31,033 nucleotides of DNA from assembly GCA_964490765.1 (NCBI GenBank), contig CAZBDV010000025.1:1-31033 (forward strand). Direction: 5' to 3'. This DNA is from CAZBDV01 sp964490765 (lineage in GTDB: Bacteria > Cloacimonadota > Cloacimonadia > Cloacimonadales > JAJBBL01). Below are positions 16,133 to 25,058 of the stretch, piece after piece (position 1 is the stretch's first letter; every line of letters begins with the position of its first letter). A model generated the notes under the pieces. That model made no database searches, had not been told where the DNA came from, and was given only the letters and a program-made list of their open reading frames with translations. Position numbers and translations under genes: made by a program.

Positions 16133-19100
16133 TTATTTCATGAGAATCATCTTCTTAGTTGCTGTGTATTCTCCACTCTGCATACGGTAGAAGTAGATAC
16201 CACTACCTGATTCTCTGTTACGATCTGATCTGCTATCCCAAACGATTCGATGTTCACCGGCATCCAGATGTGCATCAACCAGTGTTGTCACTTTCTGTCC
16301 TCTGATATTGAAGATCTCGATAGTGACAGGTCCGGCCTGTTGCAGGCTGAAGCTGATTGTTGTCTCCGGATTGAAGGGATTAGGATAGTTGCTGTTCAAT
16401 CTGGTTACCATTGGAGCAGTTGTAGTATCATCAGTACTAGACTCGATTTCGACAACTACCTCATTGGATGGTTCTGATTCTCCTTCTGTATAGAGAGCAG
16501 TGACCCAATAAGTATATTCACCTGAATCCAGATTCTGATCATAATATGTAGTTACAGTAGCACCAGTCTCGGCAATTTCTACTCCGTCACGATACACTTT
16601 GTAACCAAGCAGGTCTCTGTTACCGCGAACAGGTGTTGATTCTGCTTTACCACTTATAGATAGATTAGTTCTTTCTCCAGGTGTAATCGGGTTGGGTATT
16701 GTCTGTACCACAGTTGGAGATAATTCTGCAATTCTACCATCGGGATAGAGCACTACAGCTCTGATGAGATAAGCCTCATTCCATGGAGCCCAGGCTCCTG
16801 ATGTATTATCACGATCCCAGGATCGCCCATTGTCCAGATTTCCATCATAACCAACATACGGTGTCTGGGCTAATGATCCGAACCCAACCATGAAATCTCC
16901 ATCAATCCAGAGGTCTTCTCCTGATACATCAACATCGACCCATTGTTCATCAATGGCTGCCGTGGACTGTGTGAATAACAGGTCATCACCCGGCTGGGTG
17001 CCTGCCCAGTTATAAACCTCGGCATTGAAATCACCAGAATCGGAAGTAAAGAATCTGAGTGTCAGGATCTGACACGGTTCAGCAGGTGACATCTGTGTTG
17101 CCATTGTGTAGCCGGTATAGCTGTAAGCACCTGTGTAATTACCATCGTTGTCATAGATCAGCTCTTCGATCTCACCTGTTGCTGTTCCGGGTGCATCCCA
17201 ATCGAGATCGACGTTGACATCGGCTACTACCTCTGCAGTCAGATTGACTGGGGGATCGAGATCGATATCTTCGATTACTACCTCGACGCTATTGGAAGCT
17301 TCGGATTCACCTTCATCATAGACTGCAGTCACATGATAGGTATATGTTCCATCTTCCAGATCTTCATCGAGATATTCCAGTTCTTCAACCAGATCGGTAT
17401 TGATCATAACACCATCACGATAAACATTATATCCAAGAAGTTCTCTGGTGTTGGTTCTGATGGTATTTGTTTCATCAGTAACAGCACTAATCGGGGTTGA
17501 ACTATATGACCTGCCTGCACTGTTAGTCAGCATCATTCCTTCCTGAACAGTGTTACCTGCCAGCTGGTCACGGCTGAATCTCAGTTCTCCGTTATCGTGG
17601 CCATAAGCTCTAAGCATGAAGTTGGCTTCAAAGCCGGCACTCTCGACAGTTGACCACTGGTTCCCGGTATAATCAGCTGAGAAGTAATGTGTATTCGGTT
17701 GGAATTCCCAGGGTGCCCCTATACCGTCGTCTGTTCCCAGGCCAAGAAATCCGGTGTAGCTCATAGCGAGCATGAAACCGTTCGGTGCACTGACAGGATC
17801 CGGTAATACGAATTCGTTCCACTGCATATCGACATTGGGAATACTCATCTGCTGGAACAGAATGTCACTACCGTTCGGCAAGCCCTGAGCGTTCAGGCCA
17901 AAGATAAAGAGATTGACCGCTGCATGAGGACCACCTTCGTCTGTAGTGAACCAGTGAACTTCGTGTATTTCGGCATCATTACTATGAACAGAACCCATAA
18001 CGCCGTTATTAGTTCCGCCCTGGAAGCCAAGCTGGCCATCCTGAACACCATCATCATAACGGAATTCATGTAATGTTTGGCCTGAGGGTGCTTCCCAGGT
18101 TAACAGGACATTAACGTTATCTACTATCTCATAAGCGAGATTTTCTGGTGGATTCAATTCGATTACACCTTCCGGTGTAGCTTCGACCTCGTTAGAGGGC
18201 TCAGACTCACCAAGGTCATATACAGCAGTAACATAGTAAGTATAAGTAACACCGTTTACCACGTTTGTATCTTCGTATTCTGTCTCTGTTACCAGAGCGG
18301 CATTTACTAATACATCATCACGATAAACGTTGTAGCCTAACAGTTCCTGACGTAAGCGACGTGTACTCTCGAACCTTGTTGTAACTCTTCTGGTGTCTGT
18401 TTCCAGAGTTCGAGTTGCTGGTGCATCCCATTCCAGGTTGACTACACCATCTCCAGCTTCTGCTGTCAGGTTTTGTGGAGGATTGAGTACTACAGCACCG
18501 GCATCCCAGATGGTTACATCATCTACAGCGATACCTTCATACTGAACAGATCCGTCTGAACCGAAACGGAATCTCAACATAACCGAAGACTGGTTTTCCA
18601 GTCCTGTGAGGCTGGTAGAGTGAAGAACCCATTCTCCAACCTGTCCTGACCATTTCGGTGGTGGTATCGGACCATAAGTACTATCATTATTGTAGAAGCC
18701 ATCATCTCCAATGAAGTGTACCCAGGTGTTACCACCATCGATTGAATATTCCAGGATCATTCCGTCAAAGTTGTTTTCAGTCCAGAGATTGAGCCAGACA
18801 GAGAACATCGGGCTATCAAGCTCGCTGAAGTCGAAAGCAGGTGCCATCAACCAGCAATTTGAACTGTTTTCATAATTTTCGGTTAATCCTGTCATATAGG
18901 CATTAACTCCACTATAGGCAGAATTGATATTGGTCTGAGCAGGTGTTCCTAATTCCCATTGATCATTACCGGAAACTGCACCGGTAGTCCAGCTCTGTGG
19001 ACCGTCTTCGAAATCCTGGAAATAAGGAAATTCGCTGATTGTAGTAAGCGGAGTTGCCAGAACCCAATTCGATGGATCTGATTCACCTGTATCATAGACT

Positions 19101-22100
19101 GCAGTTACATAATATTCGTAAGTAACTCCATTGACCACATCTGTATCTTCATATTCTGTCAGAGTTACCAGAGCAGTATTAATCATAACATCATCACGAT
19201 AGACATTATAGCCCTGGAATTCTCTGTCTCTGCTTTCTTCTGCTCTTGTCTCCACTCTTCTTGTTGCTCTGCTGTCTGGGAAAACTGGTTCATCCCATTC
19301 CAGATTAACAACACCGTCACCAGGTATTGCAACCAGGTTTGTTGGTGGTGGAAATTCGGGAGGAATTACTTCACCAAAGACCATTATAGCCTGAGGTTTG
19401 TTACTCGAAGTTGTGGTTGTGGTATTTTCCGACTGATCAGAGCCGTCAGAGCGTACGAATCTGAATCCGTTAGGAACATCATAGATTCGTTGTTGACCGG
19501 ATGAATTATAGGAAGGTACCTGTGCAAATGCAGTATCAACTAAGATATTATCGACACCATTCCATACAAATGGTTCATCGAGCTCCAGCAGATCCCAGTC
19601 ACCTTCTACAGGCATATAAGCAGTATTGAAGTAGACATTATTTACTGCTGTTACCTCGATATGTTCCGAACTGTCGTCAGCTGTTGTATGTATCATTCTG
19701 ATTCGGAAGTCAGGCAGATCATGAAGCGGTGGTTCAACGACATAGAATCCGAAGTGAGTCAGGGCATCACCCGCCTCTATACCAGCAGCTAGGAGTTCAG
19801 AAGCATGGTAGACCATCTGACCACGTAAGCTGCGATAGAATATATTGATCGGAGCTGCAGTTGTAGTACCGTTCACTTCCTCACCAACACCGAAAATAAC
19901 CGTACTTTCCGGATAAGCAAAACCCGAGAGTGGGATATCGGTTGGGGAATTAATACCTGTATGAGTGATCTGGATATTCGCAGTCTTCTCACCCTCAGTA
20001 AGCGGTTCGAAAACGATTTCAATATCACTGCTTTCACCAGCAGCCAACTCGATTGGATAGACTACATCCTCCATCGAGAATTCAGCAGCATCATCACCGG
20101 TAATGATGATATCACCGTCGGTTATTGACAGTGTACCAGTTCCGACATTTGATAATGTAAAGGTTACTGGCAGAGAAGTTCCACCGAGAGTAGCTGTAAA
20201 GTTAGCCTCTTCAGGAGTTACACCAAGAATAGCATCGGTCGGTAATAGGTCAACATTGACGTCATCAACGTATATCCAGTTGAAACCAACATTCTCTGTT
20301 ATGTAGTAATTAAAGGCTATATGCTTTGTTCCTGTGTGGGCACCGAGACTGACAGTGTATTCCGACCAGGTTTGAGTGAAGTACTCTTCCGTCAGAAGAG
20401 TAGCATTTGCATGAAGGTCGGTTGTATTGAAATAAGGTTGATCAAGGATCATAATCCTCATCTTTTCCTTGTCTCCATTAGGTGCCTGACTCGAATATCC
20501 GTAGAATGACAGTTCTACACCATCATCCATAACGATCGGAGGAGATATCATCCATTCGTCTGCCAGATAGCTTGAGCCTGATCCGTTATAGGAGCGGGCA
20601 GCATAAGACCCGGTATTACTGGAAACAGAGCTCTGTTCCCAGTAGGAACCATCAATACCATTGACCACAGTCCAGCCAATCGGTGGGAAATCATCTTCGA
20701 AACCTTCATCCCAGGGGAATTCGGTTACTGTAGCATCGAATCCTTCACCGGAAAGGGGGATTTCATTTACTACTCTGGTATCTGTCAAACCATCGTCTAT
20801 GAACAGAGTCGTTGTGTATATCAACTCGTCAGATGGGGAGAAACTAACTTCGATCGTAGTAGATTCTCCACTGGCCAGGTTGACAGCCTCTGTGATATTG
20901 GTCAGGTTGAAGTTAACATCATCACCAATCCATATATCTGCAGGTGACAGGGATAAGACACCGCCACCGGTATTCATTATCGTGAATTCCTGGGGTGTAG
21001 TTGTTCCTACGAGAACAATTCCGAAATCATGCTGGTCTGGAGTGATCGAAAATTGAGGTTCATCAGAAACTTCAAATTCGTAAGCACCTATACATGGTTC
21101 CAGATCATCACGTAATGTCCCGACGATATCATCATCAATACCGACTATCGGGGTTCCGGCTGCATTGAGCTGTGGCCCGAAAGGTAGAAGATTCGTTGTT
21201 CCTGTATACATCGGATCACCCTGCAGTGAATTCTGATCATTTCCTACCGGTATATTAACTGCCTGTAGAGCAGCGAGATCGGCTACATCTGTACCGTAGT
21301 ATACAAAGTTTGCACTTCCGCCTGCATAATAGTTATTATGATCTTGTTCCAGGACGCTGTCAGTCGATGATAAATAGAGTGCATGACCGTCTCCGGGACC
21401 ATCATAAACAAATGAATTGTTGACCGATCTCAGCTCGGATAAACCGGTAGTAGCATAAAAAGCTGCACCAGTTCCACTATCCACGTAGAAACTATTATAA
21501 TAAAGGTTTACATATGAGGTACTGCTACCCAGGTAGATACCACGAACTAGGCTGCCAGTATTGCTGAAACCACCACCGAACTGATTATTATAAACCCAGT
21601 TAGGGGTAGTTTCTGTTCCATTCCAGTAAAGACCATAAATCCCGTACTGAGCAGCATTAATTATAGTATTATAGGCAAATTCCATACCATCGTGTACATA
21701 ATATATATATGCACCACGTGAGGAAGATGAGCCCTCGAGGCGCAGATCCATCAAGTTATACTTAATAATCGGGTTTGAGGTGTGGTAGACATAGTAACCA
21801 CCATAATAAGCGTTGAGGAGTTCATTATTGAGAGCCTGAATTCCTGTAACGGCATCATCAGAACCGGAACCTCTGAAAGTTACGTTATAGTAGCCTCCGA
21901 CAACTGTACAATTCTCTATCAGTATATCACTGACATTGGATGCTCCACTGGTATAACTTGTATTACTACCAGATACAACGATTCCGAGATAGTTGCTGGA
22001 AGTGGATGTATCAACTGTGATGATTTCACAGTCAGTGATTTCTATATCCTGAGAGTTACTCATAATATGTACAGGCCAACCATAATCACTATTGTCACCT

Positions 22101-24178
22101 GCTGTTATGCTCATGTTATCGAATCGGATGTGTTTAGCACCTTCCAATCTAACAACATGGCGGTCAGCACTCTCTGTAGGTTCATAGGATAGCTCAACCG
22201 CATCGGGAGTAAGGCCCATACCGGTAAAAGTTATGGTATTGAACTCCGAAGCACCGTTGATCTCTGGTATATAAAGCTGCTCTATGTAAGTTCCTGGTGC
22301 AATCTCGAATATGACAGATCCATCTATACCCACGAGGATTAGATCGTCTACTGCAGAGGATAGTTCATCATAGTCTCCGGTTCCATCCCAGTTGATTGTA
22401 TATGTTCCGCTCAGTGCATCACCTACTACTATAACATCAAGAGGTGTGGTCTCATCATTGGCAGGATTTTCATCACCGGTAAGTACTACCTGACCGTAAA
22501 CATAAGTTTCTTCCAGGATAGCGGGTGTCCATTCCAGATCTACTGAAGTCGTCTCCAGAAATTCCAGAGGTACAGTAACCTGAGTAGAAGCCAGTTCAAC
22601 TCCACCCTCTTTCATCAATTTCACGGTGTAGTCGTTCTGCATAAACTCACCCCAGTTACGGACAGTAATGGTATAAGTAGCCGGTGAGCCCATATTAACT
22701 ACCTCAGGTCCGGAGATATCAGTCGCTGCCATATCATTATCGTATTCAGCGACATAAGGCTGAATCTCCAGCAACATATTAGCTCTGTTGATCGAAGTTG
22801 TGCCGGTAGTTGCCTGATCTGCCGGTTGTGAGTCGCTACGATAATAGAGCGATGTATTCCAGCCTGTTGTAGCCGTATAATAAACAGAAGCATTCTGTGT
22901 ATAATCATCAACCAGGTCGAATACGACATCGATCAGCACATTAGACTCCCCATCCCATTCAAAAGGATTGGTGAATATATGTTGATTCCAACCAGCTTCG
23001 GGCATGAATAGATCATCCTGCCATACCTGGTCATAATCACCAACTTCGAATGTTGTGGTTAATTCAGTCTGATCTGTATGCTTCATCCTGATGCGATAAT
23101 TGGGCATTGGTGAACAGTTGTTAAGAGCTTCAACATTGAAAGCAACATTGTTGATAAAGCCCGGAAAGTCGGTTAATTCACTCGCCAGAACAAGATATTG
23201 GACTCTGTGATTCTTGTAATATGTTCCGTAGGGTGTGGGGTGCCCTGTCGTAGAGTTAGAAGTTGTATCGGTTCCGATCTCTACCAGACCGGGAGGTAAC
23301 ACTGTTTCGAACTGCCAGACTGGACCTTCGGTTGTAAAATCGTCATTACTGGCGATTACCTGCCAGTAATAGGTAGTCCATTCATCAAGCGGGCCACCAA
23401 TATCGATATTGGTCAAGCTTGTTACTGCAGAGCCGTTATAGACCTGTGCTACCGGTGGATTAACAGTGTCGACCAGCACCTGGACATCTTCGGTCAATTC
23501 ACCATTAGTCCAGCTTATACCGGTATCGACAGCTATCTGATCAGCACCATCTTCAGGCATAGGATTAGCGGGTGCTCCCGGAGCACCAGCCACTTCATAA
23601 TGCAATCTGATATTGACTGCATAGCTACCCGTATTCCCTGCATCTGTCGGGAATGTATTATCCGCATAATTGTAAACAGCACGATCCGTTTGTGCTGTGT
23701 AGGTAAATGAGGGATAACCGGTTGCATATGCCCCGTCATGATTTTGATAATAGATTTCCAGATTATCGATTCCATTATAGATGAAAGGGGTATCGAGTGT
23801 GATCGTATGCCACCCGGTTCCATCCCAGGTAAGACTGCCATCAAATACCAGGGTATAATCTGTAGTATCGACATAATCACCAGTAGCATAAACTGCATCA
23901 GTTGTATGCTTCATGTAGATCATCTGATCGATAGTCTGGTAATTTGTTGGCGTATTGCCAACATGATATGATATCTCTGTGATCTCAACATCCTGCCCGA
24001 TTTCCGATTGCAGGTAAATCACCCTTGACCAGCCGTAATCATAGAATCCGTAGAAAGGAACATAATTATTTGTCTCTGTTCCTGTCCCGATCTCAATGAA
24101 ATCAGCCAGCAAGGGAGTGGACGCAAAAATTCCCAACGTAATTGTCAGGAATAGTGTGAGGATTAGATTTCGTTTCAT
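16133..24178 (-). CDS. Giant multi-domain secreted protein with FN3 modules and T9SS type A-like sorting tail
   Basis: A 2681-aa extracellular mosaic. Start: ATG at 24178, since AAAGGAG is 6 nt upstream of it but abuts the alternative ATG at 24184. Approximate order: signal peptide (1-25); a beta-sandwich opening FIEIGTGTETNNYVPFYGFY (27-198); Ig/FN3-like (200-295); a second sandwich of the same kind (300-478); CARDB-like (480-590); a right-handed beta-helix rich in Asn/Tyr/Gly (592-1038); an ASH-like domain (1040-1145); a cleaved-adhesin/choice-of-anchor J domain (1150-1312); another ASH-like domain (1315-1420); a third sandwich (1422-1600); FN3 (1610-1710); choice-of-anchor J (1715-1895); then three FN3 domains (1897-2585), the last two carrying large inserts. 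The end is a FlgD-Ig-like sorting domain (about 2595-2681; NYPNPFNPETTISFSLQQ to KKMILMK). No catalytic residues are evident, so adhesion or matrix binding is likely but unproven. Confidence 0.93.
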   Translation of the reverse strand: MKRNLILTLFLTITLGIFASTPLLADFIEIGTGTETNNYVPFYGFYDYGWSRVIYLQSEIGQDVEITEISYHVGNTPTNYQTIDQMIYMKHTTDAVYATGDYVDTTDYTLVFDGSLTWDGTGWHTITLDTPFIYNGIDNLEIYYQNHDGAYATGYPSFTYTAQTDRAVYNYADNTFPTDAGNTGSYAVNIRLHYEVAGAPGAPANPMPEDGADQIAVDTGISWTNGELTEDVQVLVDTVNPPVAQVYNGSAVTSLTNIDIGGPLDEWTTYYWQVIASNDDFTTEGPVWQFETVLPPGLVEIGTDTTSNSTTGHPTPYGTYYKNHRVQYLVLASELTDFPGFINNVAFNVEALNNCSPMPNYRIRMKHTDQTELTTTFEVGDYDQVWQDDLFMPEAGWNQHIFTNPFEWDGESNVLIDVVFDLVDDYTQNASVYYTATTGWNTSLYYRSDSQPADQATTGTTSINRANMLLEIQPYVAEYDNDMAATDISGPEVVNMGSPATYTITVRNWGEFMQNDYTVKLMKEGGVELASTQVTVPLEFLETTSVDLEWTPAILEETYVYGQVVLTGDENPANDETTPLDVIVVGDALSGTYTINWDGTGDYDELSSAVDDLILVGIDGSVIFEIAPGTYIEQLYIPEINGASEFNTITFTGMGLTPDAVELSYEPTESADRHVVRLEGAKHIRFDNMSITAGDNSDYGWPVHIMSNSQDIEITDCEIITVDTSTSSNYLGIVVSGSNTSYTSGASNVSDILIENCTVVGGYYNVTFRGSGSDDAVTGIQALNNELLNAYYGGYYVYHTSNPIIKYNLMDLRLEGSSSSRGAYIYYVHDGMEFAYNTIINAAQYGIYGLYWNGTETTPNWVYNNQFGGGFSNTGSLVRGIYLGSSTSYVNLYYNSFYVDSGTGAAFYATTGLSELRSVNNSFVYDGPGDGHALYLSSTDSVLEQDHNNYYAGGSANFVYYGTDVADLAALQAVNIPVGNDQNSLQGDPMYTGTTNLLPFGPQLNAAGTPIVGIDDDIVGTLRDDLEPCIGAYEFEVSDEPQFSITPDQHDFGIVLVGTTTPQEFTIMNTGGGVLSLSPADIWIGDDVNFNLTNITEAVNLASGESTTIEVSFSPSDELIYTTTLFIDDGLTDTRVVNEIPLSGEGFDATVTEFPWDEGFEDDFPPIGWTVVNGIDGSYWEQSSVSSNTGSYAARSYNGSGSSYLADEWMISPPIVMDDGVELSFYGYSSQAPNGDKEKMRIMILDQPYFNTTDLHANATLLTEEYFTQTWSEYTVSLGAHTGTKHIAFNYYITENVGFNWIYVDDVNVDLLPTDAILGVTPEEANFTATLGGTSLPVTFTLSNVGTGTLSITDGDIIITGDDAAEFSMEDVVYPIELAAGESSDIEIVFEPLTEGEKTANIQITHTGINSPTDIPLSGFAYPESTVIFGVGEEVNGTTTAAPINIFYRSLRGQMVYHASELLAAGIEAGDALTHFGFYVVEPPLHDLPDFRIRMIHTTADDSSEHIEVTAVNNVYFNTAYMPVEGDWDLLELDEPFVWNGVDNILVDTAFAQVPSYNSSGQQRIYDVPNGFRFVRSDGSDQSENTTTTTSSNKPQAIMVFGEVIPPEFPPPTNLVAIPGDGVVNLEWDEPVFPDSRATRRVETRAEESRDREFQGYNVYRDDVMINTALVTLTEYEDTDVVNGVTYEYYVTAVYDTGESDPSNWVLATPLTTISEFPYFQDFEDGPQSWTTGAVSGNDQWELGTPAQTNINSAYSGVNAYMTGLTENYENSSNCWLMAPAFDFSELDSPMFSVWLNLWTENNFDGMILEYSIDGGNTWVHFIGDDGFYNNDSTYGPIPPPKWSGQVGEWVLHSTSLTGLENQSSVMLRFRFGSDGSVQYEGIAVDDVTIWDAGAVVLNPPQNLTAEAGDGVVNLEWDAPATRTLETDTRRVTTRFESTRRLRQELLGYNVYRDDVLVNAALVTETEYEDTNVVNGVTYTYYVTAVYDLGESEPSNEVEATPEGVIELNPPENLAYEIVDNVNVLLTWEAPSGQTLHEFRYDDGVQDGQLGFQGGTNNGVMGSVHSNDAEIHEVHWFTTDEGGPHAAVNLFIFGLNAQGLPNGSDILFQQMSIPNVDMQWNEFVLPDPVSAPNGFMLAMSYTGFLGLGTDDGIGAPWEFQPNTHYFSADYTGNQWSTVESAGFEANFMLRAYGHDNGELRFSRDQLAGNTVQEGMMLTNSAGRSYSSTPISAVTDETNTIRTNTRELLGYNVYRDGVMINTDLVEELEYLDEDLEDGTYTYHVTAVYDEGESEASNSVEVVIEDIDLDPPVNLTAEVVADVNVDLDWDAPGTATGEIEELIYDNDGNYTGAYSYTGYTMATQMSPAEPCQILTLRFFTSDSGDFNAEVYNWAGTQPGDDLLFTQSTAAIDEQWVDVDVSGEDLWIDGDFMVGFGSLAQTPYVGYDGNLDNGRSWDRDNTSGAWAPWNEAYLIRAVVLYPDGRIAELSPTVVQTIPNPITPGERTNLSISGKAESTPVRGNRDLLGYKVYRDGVEIAETGATVTTYYDQNLDSGEYTYWVTALYTEGESEPSNEVVVEIESSTDDTTTAPMVTRLNSNYPNPFNPETTISFSLQQAGPVTIEIFNIRGQKVTTLVDAHLDAGEHRIVWDSRSDRNRESGSGIYFYRMQSGEYTATKKMILMK
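16734..17170 (-). repeat. Near-identical module, copy 1 (in the 2681-aa protein gene)
   Basis: This 437-bp block aligns without gaps to 25660-26096 (constant offset 8926). I count 18 mismatches by eye, about 96% identity. It encodes the insert beginning near EIEELIYDNDGNYTGAYSY and ending near VVLYPDGRIAEL. Identity falls sharply on both sides. Confidence 0.9.
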
Positions 24179-24220
24179 CTTCATCTCCTTTGGGGGTTTG
24201 TGTCGTGTTTAATAGTTCTC

Positions 24221-24239
24221 ATATTAACGACGTTAAAGT
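24221..24239 (-). promoter_or_regulatory. Shared upstream motif ACTTTAACGnnnTWAATAT, copy 1
   Basis: On the minus strand ACTTTAACGTCGTTAATAT lies 42 nt before the ATG of the 2681-aa protein. It contains a perfect palindrome, TTAACG-A-CGTTAA on the plus strand (24224-24236). A matching motif precedes the 1574-aa protein gene at 29802-29820. It may be a promoter element or regulator site. Confidence 0.4.
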
Positions 24240-24667
24240 TGTTTGGTAAAGATTCCTGATTTGTTCTTCAACAATAACGATTTTAGTGATAGTGATAATA
24301 GAAAAGCAGAGGGATGTCTCAGCTCTAAGATACGGGATTCAATATCCTTTTCAACAATATTGCCCGAGTAGGATTCACTACAGGCTCTCCTGTTAAATCC
24401 TGACCCGTTTTCCTTCGAAGCATTGTAGACTATATTATGTTTCATCATCGAATGTTTTTTGTTGATTACAGTTAATCTGTCAAGGATTTTCATCTTCTTA
24501 TCCCCATCACACTTCCTTAAAGGGAACCAGCAGCAGAGCAATAGTATGTAAAGAGCAATCTGCAATAAACCAGATATGCTGTAACAAATCAATAACGCCC
24601 ATTCATTTCTTTTCTCCTGCATCTCCTTCTTCCGATTAAACCTTTCGCCATTAATTGCAATGATCAT
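24233..24667 (-). CDS. Doubtful 144-aa ORF with one possible membrane helix
   Basis: An open frame from ATG at 24667, with GGGAGAAG about 9 nt upstream. The only feature is one hydrophobic stretch (about residues 25-48, LLICYSISGLLQIALYILLL), flanked by charged residues; the rest is low in recognisable pattern and rich in Ser, Lys and Asn. I recognise no family. Its end overlaps the conserved upstream motif of the large gene (24221-24239). The frame could be a chance opening in an otherwise non-coding 624-bp upstream region (24179-24802). I list it so that the stretch is accounted for, not because coding is well supported. Confidence 0.2.
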   Translation of the reverse strand: MIIAINGERFNRKKEMQEKRNEWALLICYSISGLLQIALYILLLCCWFPLRKCDGDKKMKILDRLTVINKKHSMMKHNIVYNASKENGSGFNRRACSESYSGNIVEKDIESRILELRHPSAFLLSLSLKSLLLKNKSGIFTKQL

Positions 24668-25003
24668 CTTTTTTCTTCTCCCTCAAATTTAGCTATCGAC
24701 TTTCTAACCCCGGTTATTCTATTCTTCTCGTTACGTCTCTCTCCTCAGTCACTTTGAAATTCTGAATCTCGACAACTCCAATCATCTTTTTCCCCCTCTA
24801 TATATATATGCTTCACAAAAATTTCGAGAATTTCTTCCAAAATCACCCGGTTCTTTACTATCAAAGGCTAACAAGCAATTTAGTTTTTTTTAAAGGGAAT
24901 GAATGTTTTATACTGCTTACTCAACCCCCCAGGCTATGCTTCAGCCGGGGCTTAAACCTTTCTGCGTCTTCGGTGCCTTTCGGTGGCTCAAATCCCCAAA
25001 CAA
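24668..25003. other. Non-coding gap between the secreted-protein genes
   Basis: No convincing gene is seen. The stretch is AT-rich to 24900, then holds an imperfect GC-rich palindrome (24927-24950) and a CTGCGTCTTCGGTGCC-type segment (24962-24990), followed by the terminator of the next gene. A promoter for anything downstream on the minus strand is not obvious. Confidence 0.6.
24927..24950. repeat. REP-like palindrome
   Basis: CCCC (24927-24930), bulged A, GGCT (24932-24935), a 7-nt loop, then AGCC (24943-24946) and GGGG (24947-24950) form an 8-bp GC-rich hairpin with no T-run on either side. It looks like a dispersed extragenic palindrome rather than a terminator. Only one copy is in the window. 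Confidence 0.4.
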
Positions 25004-25029
25004 AAAAGCCCGGGATTACATACCCGGGC
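25002..25029 (-). terminator. Terminator of the 1574-aa secreted protein gene
   Basis: GCCCGGG (25008-25014) and CCCGGGC (25023-25029) pair around an 8-nt loop, and six T follow on the minus strand (complement of 25002-25007). It lies 29 bp after the stop codon. The plus-strand side also has CTTTTG, so it may act weakly in both directions. Confidence 0.85.
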
Positions 25030-25058
25030 TTTTGTTTTATTAGTTTCTGTTTTTGATC

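Noticed and set aside
22699..22929. Minus-strand ORF in another frame inside the 2681-aa protein gene
   Set aside because: It is an out-of-frame shadow of the repetitive, compositionally biased secreted-protein gene.
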